A stretch of 64,000 nt of DNA from Trichomonas vaginalis G3 (GCF_026262505.1 NC_067208.1:12223962-12287961); one strand, 5' to 3'. Shown: positions 38,690-47,990, counted from the first letter of the stretch. Program-made: numbers and translations. The notes: generated by a model from the letters alone, not told the origin.

Positions 38690-39925
38690 TTACTCAGAAA
38701 AATTTTTCTTTGTATATACACCATTCTGTACATCTAAAAGACTTTTGACATTTGCCAAGAATGTTCGTTTAGAAGCTGTCATATAACCATATTCTTGACA
38801 ATATTGTTTATATGAATCGTACAATGACCTTTCATCTAAACACTCAAAGTTAGTCTCATCTATAAACAGTTCATATACACTCTTGTTTGCTTCTAACAAC
38901 GTTTGTCTTTCTTCGGTATGTGGAATTTGTCTTGGATTGAAGTTAGAAATATCTAATGTCATGAAATATGAGAACAAGTGGTTGTAAAAGTTAGGTGTCA
39001 AAGTTTCTGCTAAGTCGTCAAAATATTCTGTATCTTGCATATGAGAATCTGACGTTCTGACAACTACATATCTTCTGTCAGAACTTTCTAACTTCATCGG
39101 AACAACATTGTTTGAAACCATGATGAAATTTGCAACATTTTCACAAACTCTTTGGTCTTTATATTTTCTTTCAACAACTCCAACTTTGTCTGTTATAAGA
39201 CTCTTCAAAGCATCTGAGTTTAAAACCTTTGTTGTATCTATACTTTGAAGTTCGTTACATACTATAAGTTTCATATTCTCTATTGAAGAGTTAAATTTAC
39301 CGCAGATGTTTTCTAAGTTTGTCATATTAGGGTTCGAATAGCCCTCTAACAGTTTGCACAAGATATCTGTAAAGAAAGTGTTCTTACCAGTTCCTTGTTT
39401 TCCAATTATAATGAGAGCAGTTTCATTTTTAGCACTTGGATGTTGTAAGATGTTTGCAAACCAACATAAGATATACTCATAGACTCTTTCGTTTCCATTG
39501 CATATAATTTCTTTGACATGGTCTAACCAAGCTTCTATAACATTTTCTTTCCATTCTACTTGTTCGTATTTATATCCAGTGAAGATAGAATAGAAGTTTG
39601 GAGATGGTGTATAGAACTTTATACCACGAACTGAAAAATCTTCTAACTTTGACAATAAGATATCCCAAGCATCTAACATCTTCATACCAACTTGTACGAC
39701 TTTTATTTTCTTAAGTTTCTGTCTACATTCTTGTTCTGAAACTATGGTTGCTCTTGGTTTGTTAAAGACAACATCCCATTCTTTCATGACATAACATTCT
39801 GGGGCAGAGTCGACATAAATGACTAAACGTTTCAAATTCTCGACTGCTTTGTTATAGTCTCTAAATGGACACATATTTCTGAACGCTTGGAAGTCATAAA
39901 AATCTGAAACGTCTATTCTGTACAT
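38690..39925 (-). CDS. Superfamily 3 helicase (D5/P4-like)
   Basis: 411 residues, open throughout (start MYRIDVSDFYDFQAF). Walker A GKQGTGKN at 175-182; Walker B MKLIVCNEL at 218-226; motif C FIMVSNN at 267-273; SSDRRYVVV at 281-289 with the arginine finger. The C-terminal winged-helix-like end is at about 350-405. In viruses this enzyme unwinds the genome for replication. The N-terminal 100 residues are not an evident primase. Its presence together with family B polymerase is notable. Confidence 0.87.
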   Translation of the reverse strand: MYRIDVSDFYDFQAFRNMCPFRDYNKAVENLKRLVIYVDSAPECYVMKEWDVVFNKPRATIVSEQECRQKLKKIKVVQVGMKMLDAWDILLSKLEDFSVRGIKFYTPSPNFYSIFTGYKYEQVEWKENVIEAWLDHVKEIICNGNERVYEYILCWFANILQHPSAKNETALIIIGKQGTGKNTFFTDILCKLLEGYSNPNMTNLENICGKFNSSIENMKLIVCNELQSIDTTKVLNSDALKSLITDKVGVVERKYKDQRVCENVANFIMVSNNVVPMKLESSDRRYVVVRTSDSHMQDTEYFDDLAETLTPNFYNHLFSYFMTLDISNFNPRQIPHTEERQTLLEANKSVYELFIDETNFECLDERSLYDSYKQYCQEYGYMTASKRTFLANVKSLLDVQNGVYTKKNFSE

Positions 39926-39953
39926 TTTTATAAAAATAAAAAAAAATATTTTT

Positions 39954-40759
39954 TTATTCTTGACTTTGTTGTTGCATTTGTTCCATTTGTTGCATTTGTT
40001 GTTCTTGAGCTATTTGTTGTTGAAGTTGTTCTTGTAGTACAATACTTTCACCAGTTGCATCTTCCAATTCGAAACTTTCTGCCGTCATTGACAAATACAT
40101 AGGACATAAAAGTTTTACAGGAACAAAGTTTGCGTCAACTAAGGTTAAGTTTATGTTTGCTAAAGTGTTTGAGTTTACTAAAGCTGAAAACTCTGCATTC
40201 GAATGAACAATAGGCAAACCAGCAGAGAAAGTGTTGTTTATACGCATGAGTATCTTTTGTCATAGTAGTTTCTGTCGACATTCGAATAGCACTTTGAACC
40301 TAAGTTTGAAACAATATATAAAATAGGTGTACTTAAAGTCAATGGAACAGACATTCCTTGTATGACACCTTTTCCTGTTATAGGAAACTGTTGGTAGTAA
40401 AAACCAGATATAAGTTTTGTATTATAGCTCATATCGTTTATACTAAACTCAGTCGGACATCCAAACATAATGAAACCTGCTCTAGTTGCAGCACATGTTA
40501 CATCCGTCCTTAAAGTATTAAATAAGTCAACAAAACCTGTTGGTGGTATATCTGAGTAAGTATCTTCAAAGGAGTATTTTTTACCATTCACAACAATAAA
40601 ATCTTCTGGTGTCAAAAGAGCAAAACAGGCTTTAGTCGTCATCGTGTTTAAGGTCAGTTTACAATATCGTCCTTGAGGACTTTGTAAGTTTGTTGTTATA
40701 GAATTATATGACTCAGGGTTTTTAGTCGTAATAGTATAAACCACTATGTCTTCTGCCAT
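39954..40759 (-). pseudogene. Candidate penton protein (element 2 copy)
   Basis: Counterpart of 14310..15107, with the same strand-rich C-terminal half (TFSAGLPIVHSNAEFSAL) and Gln/Met/Glu tail, one tail repeat longer. This copy is broken. Confidence 0.58.
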
Positions 40760-40763
40760 TTAC

Positions 40764-41345
40764 TTAGCAAGTAAATTTTAATGAAATGTTGTGGTCGTCA
40801 AATATTTTTATGACGTCTGGGAAACTATATTTTAAGTTCAACGTTTCACCTCCTTTCATAACGTATATCTTGTCAATGACATTATATGAAACACCACAGC
40901 AAGCAATGTCGGGCTCTATTTCTTTGATGTTTATATCGTCTGCCTCTGTCAAAAGTTTCAATAGTTCTTTCAAAACTTCACGAGGTGCGATGACATATGA
41001 GTTCACTTTTACAGGGTTGTGTTCGACCAAGTTTAACATTATACCTAAAGCTTGACAAATCTTCTCCTGAGTTTTAAGTTTATCTTTCAGTTGTTTGTAG
41101 TCATTTCGAATATCTGCAACAGAACTTAAGTCTCTGCTAACTTCAGGATATGTTGGTTGTTCTTTTACAGGAACTATTGTTATACCATCTTCGTCTTCGT
41201 ATGGTTTCCCCACTTCAACATCTCTTTCTTTGACATTGACAACAACACTTTGACTGTTTGTTTGAGTTGGTGAATTTAACTTCACATCTGCCACCGCCAT
41301 TAAACCTTTTGAAACACTTACGCTTCTATTTTTCGGAAATGACAT
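40764..41345 (-). CDS. 193-residue conserved Maverick protein, unknown (element 2 copy)
   Basis: ATG chosen at 41345 (MSFPKNRSVSVSKG), 18 bp from the divergent 41364. Same layout as 15112..15690, with one extra residue (KEQPTYPEVS). Both copies are open, suggesting constraint. No family recognised. Confidence 0.65.
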   Translation of the reverse strand: MSFPKNRSVSVSKGLMAVADVKLNSPTQTNSQSVVVNVKERDVEVGKPYEDEDGITIVPVKEQPTYPEVSRDLSSVADIRNDYKQLKDKLKTQEKICQALGIMLNLVEHNPVKVNSYVIAPREVLKELLKLLTEADDINIKEIEPDIACCGVSYNVIDKIYVMKGGETLNLKYSFPDVIKIFDDHNISLKFTC

Positions 41346-41363
41346 TTTACTTAGAATAAAAAG
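41346..41363. promoter_or_regulatory. 18-bp bidirectional promoter candidate
   Basis: TTTACTTAGAATAAAAAG fills the gap between divergent ATGs; identical at 15691..15708. Confidence 0.5.
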
Positions 41364-41783
41364 ATGGACGTATTTGAGTATCTCTTCGAATTGAAGCAAA
41401 ACAAAGTTTACACACACAAACAATACAAGTTCATTGATAGAATAGTTCTTTATACAAACAATGGAAAATGTTATAGAATAGCAGTCTTTGCTGAACCAAA
41501 ATATTTTCATAAAGCAAAGAAAGTTGGTATAACTGAAATGGTGAAAGTTCTTGACGTTGACAAAAATATAACAACAAAACTTACAGATATTTCTAAAGGT
41601 AAGTTTATCTTACAATTTTATGTCAAAACTGGCGTACTGTCAATATTTGACGGAGAGAAGTCAGTTCAAGAACAACTTACTGACCTGCTGCCAAAATCTG
41701 CTCGATGGAAGCTGTCGTTATACCAATCTGAGGAGCCCCAGCAGGTTTCATCGAACGAATTTTCAAAAGAGCATCTTCTGTGA
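41364..41783 (+). CDS. 139-residue protein overlapping the capsid gene 3' end
   Basis: MDVFEYLFELKQNKVYTHKQ; beta-rich middle (FIDRIVLYTNNGKCYRIAVF). The last third (LTDLLPKSARWKLSL...) is read antisense to about 107 bp of the capsid gene end, so the two transcripts overlap tail to tail. Function unknown. The overlapped tail may be fortuitous. Confidence 0.55.
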   Translation: MDVFEYLFELKQNKVYTHKQYKFIDRIVLYTNNGKCYRIAVFAEPKYFHKAKKVGITEMVKVLDVDKNITTKLTDISKGKFILQFYVKTGVLSIFDGEKSVQEQLTDLLPKSARWKLSLYQSEEPQQVSSNEFSKEHLL

Positions 41784-43284
41784 AAAGTGCTATTGGTTTT
41801 GTAAACTTCTTTGCTTTCAATTCATCTGGACCGTCTCTGTCACCAGTATATTGTATTTGAACTGTACCAACAGTTGAAATACCACCCATAAAGTCTTCTG
41901 AGTCAGCAAATGGAATGCCAAGCCAAAAGTTTGAACGGTCTCCATTTGTATATTGAGTTTTTTGACCTCCTGTATGAGTCCATACTTTCACATATGGCAT
42001 AATAGAACTTTGCATTTCAGGGTTAATGGTTGTTGTGAAGTTGTTGTTAAAGTTCATAGCATCTAATGTCAAGTTGTATGACCTCATATCCTCAACTGTA
42101 GAATATTCTTCTCTTGGATAGTATTTGCCATCTATGTTTATATGATATTTAATACCGGGGTTGTAGAAACAAGAATAGTCATTTATAGTTCGTCTGAAAA
42201 GAACAAACATAGTATCTGCATGTTTCATTGCAGTTGTTAAAGCAATATCTGTTCTTGCACCTGGGTCAGCACTTTGGTTTCCAACTTCACCTGCAAAGTC
42301 TTTGACAGATATTTGGTGTATAGGGAACATAAGTGGAACTGCAATATATTTGGCAGCTAAAGCATTTGAAATATCTGGGTCCAACATATAGACTGCAAGT
42401 CTGCTTTCTATTCTCTTGCATTCAAATTTTTCGCATGTGAACTTAACTGGGTCCCAAGCAGTTCCAGCAGCATTGAAGTAGTAGTTTACTTCAGTGTTGA
42501 GGTTTGAGAAACCAAAGTCTAAGTCAACTTTGTCTTTGCAAAAGTCGGCGAATGACGTTTGATTTGCTCCCTTTACGTCTGTAAGAGTGAATGGGTCTTG
42601 TGTTGGTGCAATGACTAAGTTATTTTTGCTTGGAGTAAGTTCGATAGAAATTTTTCCTGCCCAGTTTGGCAAGTATCTTAAAAACCTGAAGATGAGGAAA
42701 GATGACAAAGGAACTCTAAGTTTCAATTTTACTTTGGTTATTGCTGCTGCAGTTTGTCCAGAAAGGTCAACATAAACTCCTGGAACGTTAGGGTCAAGTC
42801 TTCTTATTTTCTCAATAGTTGCATACTGGTCTGTTTGTTCTCTAGCTTGTGGTTGTACTGAGTTTCTCAAAGCGAACCATTCATAGTTTGCCCATGTTAC
42901 TGTTTGAACTAAGTCAGAGTTAGAATATATCTTATATCCCATGAAAACTTCTGGAGCATATTGGTATCCGACATAGAAAATTCCATTGCAACCTTTCTTG
43001 TCAGACAACTTGGCAGAAGGTTTTATTTCAATGTCTTGTTCCACGTATAAGAAAGAGTTGTCAATAGAAATTATATGAAACCTGTCGCAAGCAATATCTA
43101 CTGTTGTTGAAGAACCTTCTCCAAACTCACCTACGTTTCCATAAGAAACAGCAGTTGTATATTCGTAAGTTCCAGGAACTATTTCTGACCTTCTAATGGC
43201 ATTGTCGCATTCGTTATACCATTCGGAAACATTTCCATTCATAGCATCCAAAACTGTTGGCGTTATATTCTGAGCGGCGTACAT
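41677..43284 (-). CDS. Double jelly-roll major capsid protein
   Basis: 535 residues, open throughout, start MYAAQNITPTVLDAMNGN. Size and beta-rich pattern fit the PY-type major capsid protein of Polintons. First jelly roll about 60-250 (TTVDIACDRFHIISIDNSFL, VPLSSFLIFRFLRYLPNWAG); second about 280-500 (FPIHQISVKDFAGEVG, FVLFRRTINDYSCF, RSNFWLGIPFADSEDF). C-terminus ITTASIEQILAAGQ. Trimers would build the icosahedral shell. Recognition is by pattern and genomic context. Confidence 0.85.
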   Translation of the reverse strand: MYAAQNITPTVLDAMNGNVSEWYNECDNAIRRSEIVPGTYEYTTAVSYGNVGEFGEGSSTTVDIACDRFHIISIDNSFLYVEQDIEIKPSAKLSDKKGCNGIFYVGYQYAPEVFMGYKIYSNSDLVQTVTWANYEWFALRNSVQPQAREQTDQYATIEKIRRLDPNVPGVYVDLSGQTAAAITKVKLKLRVPLSSFLIFRFLRYLPNWAGKISIELTPSKNNLVIAPTQDPFTLTDVKGANQTSFADFCKDKVDLDFGFSNLNTEVNYYFNAAGTAWDPVKFTCEKFECKRIESRLAVYMLDPDISNALAAKYIAVPLMFPIHQISVKDFAGEVGNQSADPGARTDIALTTAMKHADTMFVLFRRTINDYSCFYNPGIKYHINIDGKYYPREEYSTVEDMRSYNLTLDAMNFNNNFTTTINPEMQSSIMPYVKVWTHTGGQKTQYTNGDRSNFWLGIPFADSEDFMGGISTVGTVQIQYTGDRDGPDELKAKKFTKPIALFTEDALLKIRSMKPAGAPQIGITTASIEQILAAGQ

Positions 43285-43316
43285 TTCATATGAGTAAAAA
43301 TATAGAATAGTTGGAT

Positions 43317-46300
43317 TTATATGTCATAATAGAACCCACTCCGACCAAGCTTTACTTTCTTCCTGACTGAGTTTTTAACTCTTCTTTTTCCTTCATTGCC
43401 CTCTGCTTGAAGTTGTTGCATCTTTGCATTATGTTCATCTAGTATGTTGCAAATTTCCCATGTCCTTTTTGCCTTTTGGCTCTGGTCGCCCATCTCAGGT
43501 AACCTATATCCTAGAAAGAGTTTGTCATAGTCTGTATTTGAGTCTTCGCGTATTGTTTGCATGACTCTTTCCTGAGTTTCCGGTTCAAGCTCTTCAAACA
43601 GTGCCTGTCCATATGGAATATGCTCGTTTCCAAATATATGTTTTTGTAGCCATTCTGGTTTTCTTTCCATGTTACCAACTATATCTTTTGTGAATGGGAA
43701 AGCTTCTACCCAATCTTTCAGTCTTGCGTCGTTTATTTCTGTAGTTGGTTTTATTTTGTCAAGGAACATGTTTTTCAATACTAACATTTCATTTGGTACT
43801 GTCCATTTGAGTTTTCTTAAATATTCATCCCTTCTCGGTTCATCGTCTGCAAAGTAAGTTTTTATGACATTTTGTAAACTTTCGTTTGCAAGGTCATGTA
43901 CAATAGGTTCTCTTCCTTCTCTCTCCCTAACTTTCTTTCTAAACTCTTCACCAAATATACCATCTTTATGGTTCTGTGTAGTTCTTTGAGATAAATGTTC
44001 TAGAACGTCAGGTGTTATATTTCCATCAGCCATGTTCATTTCATACTGGTCCAAAATATCTGCATGTTTCATATCTTTCAATGGCATTAAAGCCGCGCTT
44101 AAAATACCAGCTATATCTCGTTCACCATTGACTTCCATTGCGTCTACAACTTCTTGGAATTGTGGTTGTAAGTTTATGAACCACCTATCCGGATTAGCTT
44201 TATGACCCCATCTCATTGTAGTTCCATCGTCTGCAGAAACAAAAGTAGGTTTGTTTCCATATTGGCTAGGTTCTGAATGAACTTTAAACAATGTTTCATT
44301 TCTATATGTTTTGTTGAAATTTAACCTTTTATTTTCACCGAGTTCATCCAAAGATTGAACGTTATATGCTCGTAAGTAAAAAGGATTGTTGTATTTGTGT
44401 ACATTATCTTTCAGTACTTCCATTCTATGCTGGATATTTTCATCTGATGTTGGAGTCTTTTGTATGTCGGCGAACATTTTTCGATATTCTTCTACTATGT
44501 CAGCTGAATTTTTCTTAGACTCTTGGAAAGATTCCATATTCTCCGCATACTCTTGTTGAGGGTCAAGATTTTTCGGCTGTTCCAAATCTTCATCTAGTTC
44601 TGTGAGGTTAGTTTCCAAAGGAGGGACTTGTTCGTTTCCTTCAGGCTCTTCTAGCTGTTGTTGCTGAACTATTTCTTCCATGTCTGGTTGTATCTGAACT
44701 TCTTCCTGTGGAGTTTCTTGTACCTCATCTGCTGGCATTTCATATATTCCGAGACCGTTTTCAACAATTTCCCTATCTACGTCATCCGCATTCATAAGCT
44801 TTTGTTCTTTCGTTCCGTCTCTATTTTTTACGCGTTTCATGACGAAAGTTGAATTGTCATTTAGCTCTGACATCAAATATCTCGGAGTAAATTCATCCAT
44901 GTCATTTGGATGATATGCTATTAAATCATATCCCTTAGCGAGCTTGTATTTTCCAGGTTTGAGATTATATCCGTTTTGGTGCTGAGCCATAAAGCTAAAT
45001 AGGTTCGGGTCAGTATTTCCATCCTTGAACTTTCCAATAGCTTCTTTATATCTGTCACTAAAGTCAACAGTATCTGGGAAACCACACTCTTCTTTAAGCA
45101 TTTTTAAGAATTCTTGGTTTCCTTGTTCTCTACTTCTTTTATGTCCTTGTTCTGTTTGTGGTTGTTGTTGTGCAGGGTTTTGAACTGTTGGTTGTGGAGG
45201 TGGCTGTTGTGCTGGATTTTGAACTGTTGGTTGTTGTGTTGGTTGTGGAGGTGGTTGTTGTGTTGGTTTTGGTGCATGCCTGTGTCTGTGTCCATGTGAC
45301 GATGTAAATGTTTTAGGTAGTCCTGGTGCAGGTGCTTCTCTTGGAGGGTTTGGTGGTATATAAGTTCCACTAGCTAGTATATAAGTTCCACCAGCTGGTA
45401 TATAAGTTCCACCAGCTGGCACATATGTTCCATCTGCAGCATAATGTCCTACCTGACTTTTCGTTTTTAAGAAAGCATTTACTAGGTCTGTTTTGGTCTG
45501 TTGTAACTCTTTTTCTTGACTTTCCACAACAGTTGCTCTAACGGCGTCATAGGCACTTTGAACTGCCTGTCTCGTTGCTGCATCTGTTATTTTCGTCATA
45601 TTTTGTGCTACTTCTTTTAACTCTTTGTCGAAACCTTCAGACTTCAGTTTCTTTCCAGATGAGAAGTCGTTCACTTGTTTCACCTTACTATGAAGAGCTT
45701 CGAAGGCGTTCTTAAAGTCAGCATTTGTTAAAGCTTCATTTGAACTGTCTTCATCCGCTTGTATTTTTGTCCTTATTGACCCTATGAGTTGGGCTGCTTT
45801 AGCGTTGGCTTGGGCATCTAACCAGTCATTGTTAGCTTTTATATATTCTGCGCTTTTCATTGCTTTTTGCATAGCCGCGTCGTTATTTTTACTTTCTTGT
45901 GCTAAGTTTTCATACTGTACGGTTTGGTTTTGCAACTGTAAAAGTTTTTCTGCCTTTACATTTGCTTCAACTTCCTTTTTATACTCATCGCTATCCATAT
46001 ATGTCTTCAGGGCTTTTTGTTTTATCTCTTCATCTTTCAGTACTTTATATCGAGTAGTATGGTTTTTCAAATTTATGACATCTTGTTCCATTTTTGCTAC
46101 TTCTGTTGCTTTTTCTGACACTTTTTTTGCATATTCCTCTGTACTTAGTTCTTTCAGTTGTTCTTCTTTCTTCTTTTTCTCTACGTTTAACTCATTTAGT
46201 TTCTTTGTGTGTCTGTCATATTCTAGTTTCTTTTCGTTTTCACTTATTTGCTTCTGTATGTCTATGTTTGACTTTTTGACATCTGTTATTTGATTTTTGA

Positions 46301-46574
46301 GTGAACTTAAATTCATTTGACTTTGAGGGTTATAGGCTGTTCCGTCTGCAGCTCCACCATAGCCTGCCATTTTCGCTAAAAGTGCCGCTCTTAAACCTCC
46401 ACTCTGTGCACCAATAACTCGGTTTAAAAGCATAGGATTGCTTGACATTTGTTGCAACATAGTGGGGTCATTCAGCATTTGTTGTTGCAACTGTTGTTGT
46501 GGTGTCAGTTTTACTATTGGATGTTTCAATGCTCCCTTCCTCTTACGTATATTCTTACGTAGCTTACGTGGCAT
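43317..46574 (-). CDS. 1085-residue coiled-coil protein, candidate core or scaffold
   Basis: Start MPRKLRKNIRKRKGALKHP (strongly basic, DNA-binding-like). A Gln/Met-rich stretch (QQQLQQQMLNDPTMLQQM) is followed by an extended coiled coil about 85-365. Gly-Thr-Tyr repeats (VPAGGTYIPAGGTYI) and Pro/Gln repeats (QPTVQNPAQQPPPQP) come at about 390-490, then a helical second half and a basic C-terminal tail (NSVRKKVKLGRSGFYYDI) that looks like a nuclear-localisation or core-binding peptide. Largest gene of the element. Matches the coiled-coil proteins reported in Mavericks; exact role unknown. Confidence 0.75.
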   Translation of the reverse strand: MPRKLRKNIRKRKGALKHPIVKLTPQQQLQQQMLNDPTMLQQMSSNPMLLNRVIGAQSGGLRAALLAKMAGYGGAADGTAYNPQSQMNLSSLKNQITDVKKSNIDIQKQISENEKKLEYDRHTKKLNELNVEKKKKEEQLKELSTEEYAKKVSEKATEVAKMEQDVINLKNHTTRYKVLKDEEIKQKALKTYMDSDEYKKEVEANVKAEKLLQLQNQTVQYENLAQESKNNDAAMQKAMKSAEYIKANNDWLDAQANAKAAQLIGSIRTKIQADEDSSNEALTNADFKNAFEALHSKVKQVNDFSSGKKLKSEGFDKELKEVAQNMTKITDAATRQAVQSAYDAVRATVVESQEKELQQTKTDLVNAFLKTKSQVGHYAADGTYVPAGGTYIPAGGTYILASGTYIPPNPPREAPAPGLPKTFTSSHGHRHRHAPKPTQQPPPQPTQQPTVQNPAQQPPPQPTVQNPAQQQPQTEQGHKRSREQGNQEFLKMLKEECGFPDTVDFSDRYKEAIGKFKDGNTDPNLFSFMAQHQNGYNLKPGKYKLAKGYDLIAYHPNDMDEFTPRYLMSELNDNSTFVMKRVKNRDGTKEQKLMNADDVDREIVENGLGIYEMPADEVQETPQEEVQIQPDMEEIVQQQQLEEPEGNEQVPPLETNLTELDEDLEQPKNLDPQQEYAENMESFQESKKNSADIVEEYRKMFADIQKTPTSDENIQHRMEVLKDNVHKYNNPFYLRAYNVQSLDELGENKRLNFNKTYRNETLFKVHSEPSQYGNKPTFVSADDGTTMRWGHKANPDRWFINLQPQFQEVVDAMEVNGERDIAGILSAALMPLKDMKHADILDQYEMNMADGNITPDVLEHLSQRTTQNHKDGIFGEEFRKKVREREGREPIVHDLANESLQNVIKTYFADDEPRRDEYLRKLKWTVPNEMLVLKNMFLDKIKPTTEINDARLKDWVEAFPFTKDIVGNMERKPEWLQKHIFGNEHIPYGQALFEELEPETQERVMQTIREDSNTDYDKLFLGYRLPEMGDQSQKAKRTWEICNILDEHNAKMQQLQAEGNEGKRRVKNSVRKKVKLGRSGFYYDI

Positions 46575-46686
46575 TTTAAGTGAAGTTAAAAAGCGGTTTT
46601 TGACAGATGTTTTATTGTGACTTCTTCGTAAAGACTTTGTTGAGATTTCTTCGTAAATGAGTGTAAATGACCCAAAAATATATTTT

Positions 46687-46733
46687 AGGGTAGAAGGGTA
46701 TATCTACCCCGTTTTCTACCCTCTTTTCTACCC
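46687..46733. repeat. Dispersed GGGTAGAAGGGTATATC repeat, copy 4
   Basis: Plus orientation, followed by an additional CTCTTTTCTACCC unit. Preceded by AAAATATATTTTA as in the other copies. Confidence 0.9.
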
Positions 46734-46747
46734 TCTTGAATTTTCAT

Positions 46748-46945
46748 GAATTTCTTCGTAAAGACTTTGTCAAGACTTCTTCGTAAAGACTTTGTTGAGA
46801 CTTCTTCGTAAAGACTTTGTTGAGACTTCTTCGTAAAGACTTTGTTGAGACTTCTTCGTAAAGACTTTGTTGAGACTTCTTCGTAAAGACTTTGTTGAGA
46901 CTTCTTCGTAAAGACTTTGTTGAGACTTCTTCGTAAATGACCCTA
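46748..46945. repeat. 25-bp tandem repeat block near the right end of element 2
   Basis: CTTCTTCGTAAAGACTTTGT plus TGAGA, about eight copies with few changes; isolated copies also near 46617. Any reading frame across it is a by-product of the repeat. Occupies the place where element 1 carries the 406-residue gene. Confidence 0.92.
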
Positions 46946-46983
46946 GTAGTATATTTTTGGTGTAAATTTCATGAAAATTCAAG

Positions 46984-47031
46984 AGGGTAGAAAAGAGGGT
47001 AGAAAACGGGGTAGATATACCCTTCTACCCT
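46984..47031. repeat. Dispersed GGGTAGAAGGGTATATC repeat, copy 5 (minus orientation)
   Basis: GGGTAGAAAAGAGGGTAGAA then AACGGGGTAGATATACCC and TTCTACCC; with copy 4 it brackets the 25-bp tandem array as an inverted pair. Confidence 0.9.
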
Positions 47032-47089
47032 AAAATATATTTTTGGTGTAAATTTCATGAAAATTCTGAGTAAAATGACAGATGTTTAT

Positions 47090-47130
47090 ATGACACTTTC
47101 TCCGGTTTATAGGACCTCTCTCATATTCTA
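47090..47130. repeat. Inverted 41-bp piece of the methyltransferase gene
   Basis: Reverse complement of 24663..24703 with one mismatch (contains AGGACCTCTCTCATATTC). It sits immediately inside the right terminal repeat, as if sequence from the left subterminal gene had been copied to the right end. Confidence 0.88.
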
Positions 47131-47175
47131 AACATCTTCGGGGCTAGAGGGCACGAAGTGCCTGGAAGCCCCACT
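47130..47175. repeat. Right terminal inverted repeat of element 2
   Basis: 46 bp, perfect inverse of 23829..23874, ending GGAAGCCCCACT. Followed by ACC and then the T run. Confidence 0.92.
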
Positions 47176-47176
47176 A

Positions 47177-47178
<2 letters not shown>

Positions 47179-47226
<48 letters not shown>
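47179..47226. repeat. Run of 48 T abutting the right end of element 2
   Basis: Mirror of the A run at the left end; host-type AT-rich DNA resumes at 47227. Confidence 0.95.
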
Positions 47227-47231
<5 letters not shown>

Positions 47232-47990
47232 GACATGTGTGATGCTTCCTATTCTGTTACAACTATTAAAGCTTACATTTAAATTCGAATTCAAAATTTC
47301 AAAATTTTTTAAATTGATCAATACAATGATTTTAATAATATATATTTGTTTGTGCTTTTAAATTTCTTAAGCTTTCAAAATTTAAGAGAATTGATAACTT
47401 AATACAATATGATCTGAGTATAAACTCAAAAGTGACAAAATTTTAAACTAAAGGTCTCAATTTTTTTTCAAATTAAACAAATGGTTATAGGAAAAATTAT
47501 TTTTTGTTGAATGTTAGGCAGTGATCAGAACTCACCCAAGGGAAGATCATAATTGATGCGCACAAGATGAAACATAGTATATAAAAATTATATTTATCAT
47601 TGTTGGATAAATATAAGCGTTTATATATGGGTGAGATCACACATGTGTTTTATATTAAGTTATTAAAATTATTTAGATTTATAATTAATATTGAAAGAAA
47701 TTTATTAAATAATGTAAGAAATATTAGATATAAGAAACAGTGATTGATAAAATACTAAAATATATATACTACTTATACATTTATATGTATGAACATTGAT
47801 AGTTTTAACATTTATATGTATTCATTGATATAATAATATTTCAAAGAGCATTTGATTATGAAATTTGCTTATTTAAAGGAAATATATTGAATATGAAATA
47901 TAAAAAGGTGAAAAACAGTGGGAGTTGAAAGATCTTAAAAAATCTCAATTCAAAATTGGATATAACCTCTCTGTCCATTATGAGATAGCT
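47227..47990. other. Gene-free AT-rich host DNA
   Basis: About 760 bp with no convincing reading frame, RNA gene or repeat. It leads into the hairpin array. Confidence 0.6.

Larger units (their letters stand above)
23829..47175 (+). mobile_element. Maverick/Polinton element 2, complete end to end
   Basis: About 23.3 kb bounded by 46-bp terminal inverted repeats that begin AGTGGGGC and end GCCCCACT. Carries Dam-like methyltransferase, fibre, integrase, polymerase, HNH and KilA-N cargo, packaging ATPase, superfamily 3 helicase, candidate penton, capsid and long coiled-coil genes. Complete in extent but broken: about five or six breaks by eye. Integrase, polymerase, ATPase, helicase and capsid frames look open. 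Close similarity to element 1 suggests recent activity of the family. No convincing direct target-site duplication is visible because both flanks are homopolymers. Confidence 0.95.

Noticed and set aside
46770-46982. 70-codon repetitive frame (KSLRRSLNKVFTK type)
   Set aside because: A 25-bp repeat read in three frames gives a 25-residue period automatically; no relative in element 1.
23826-47178. GGT/ACC plus A/T runs as part of longer terminal inverted repeats
   Set aside because: Formally inverted, but element 1 shows TACC and no T run after CCCCACT, and Polinton ends are normally AG...CT; kept as a finding about the flanks instead.
47121-47361. Polylysine or polyphenylalanine frames across the T run
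   Set aside because: Translation of a homopolymer next to the terminal repeat.
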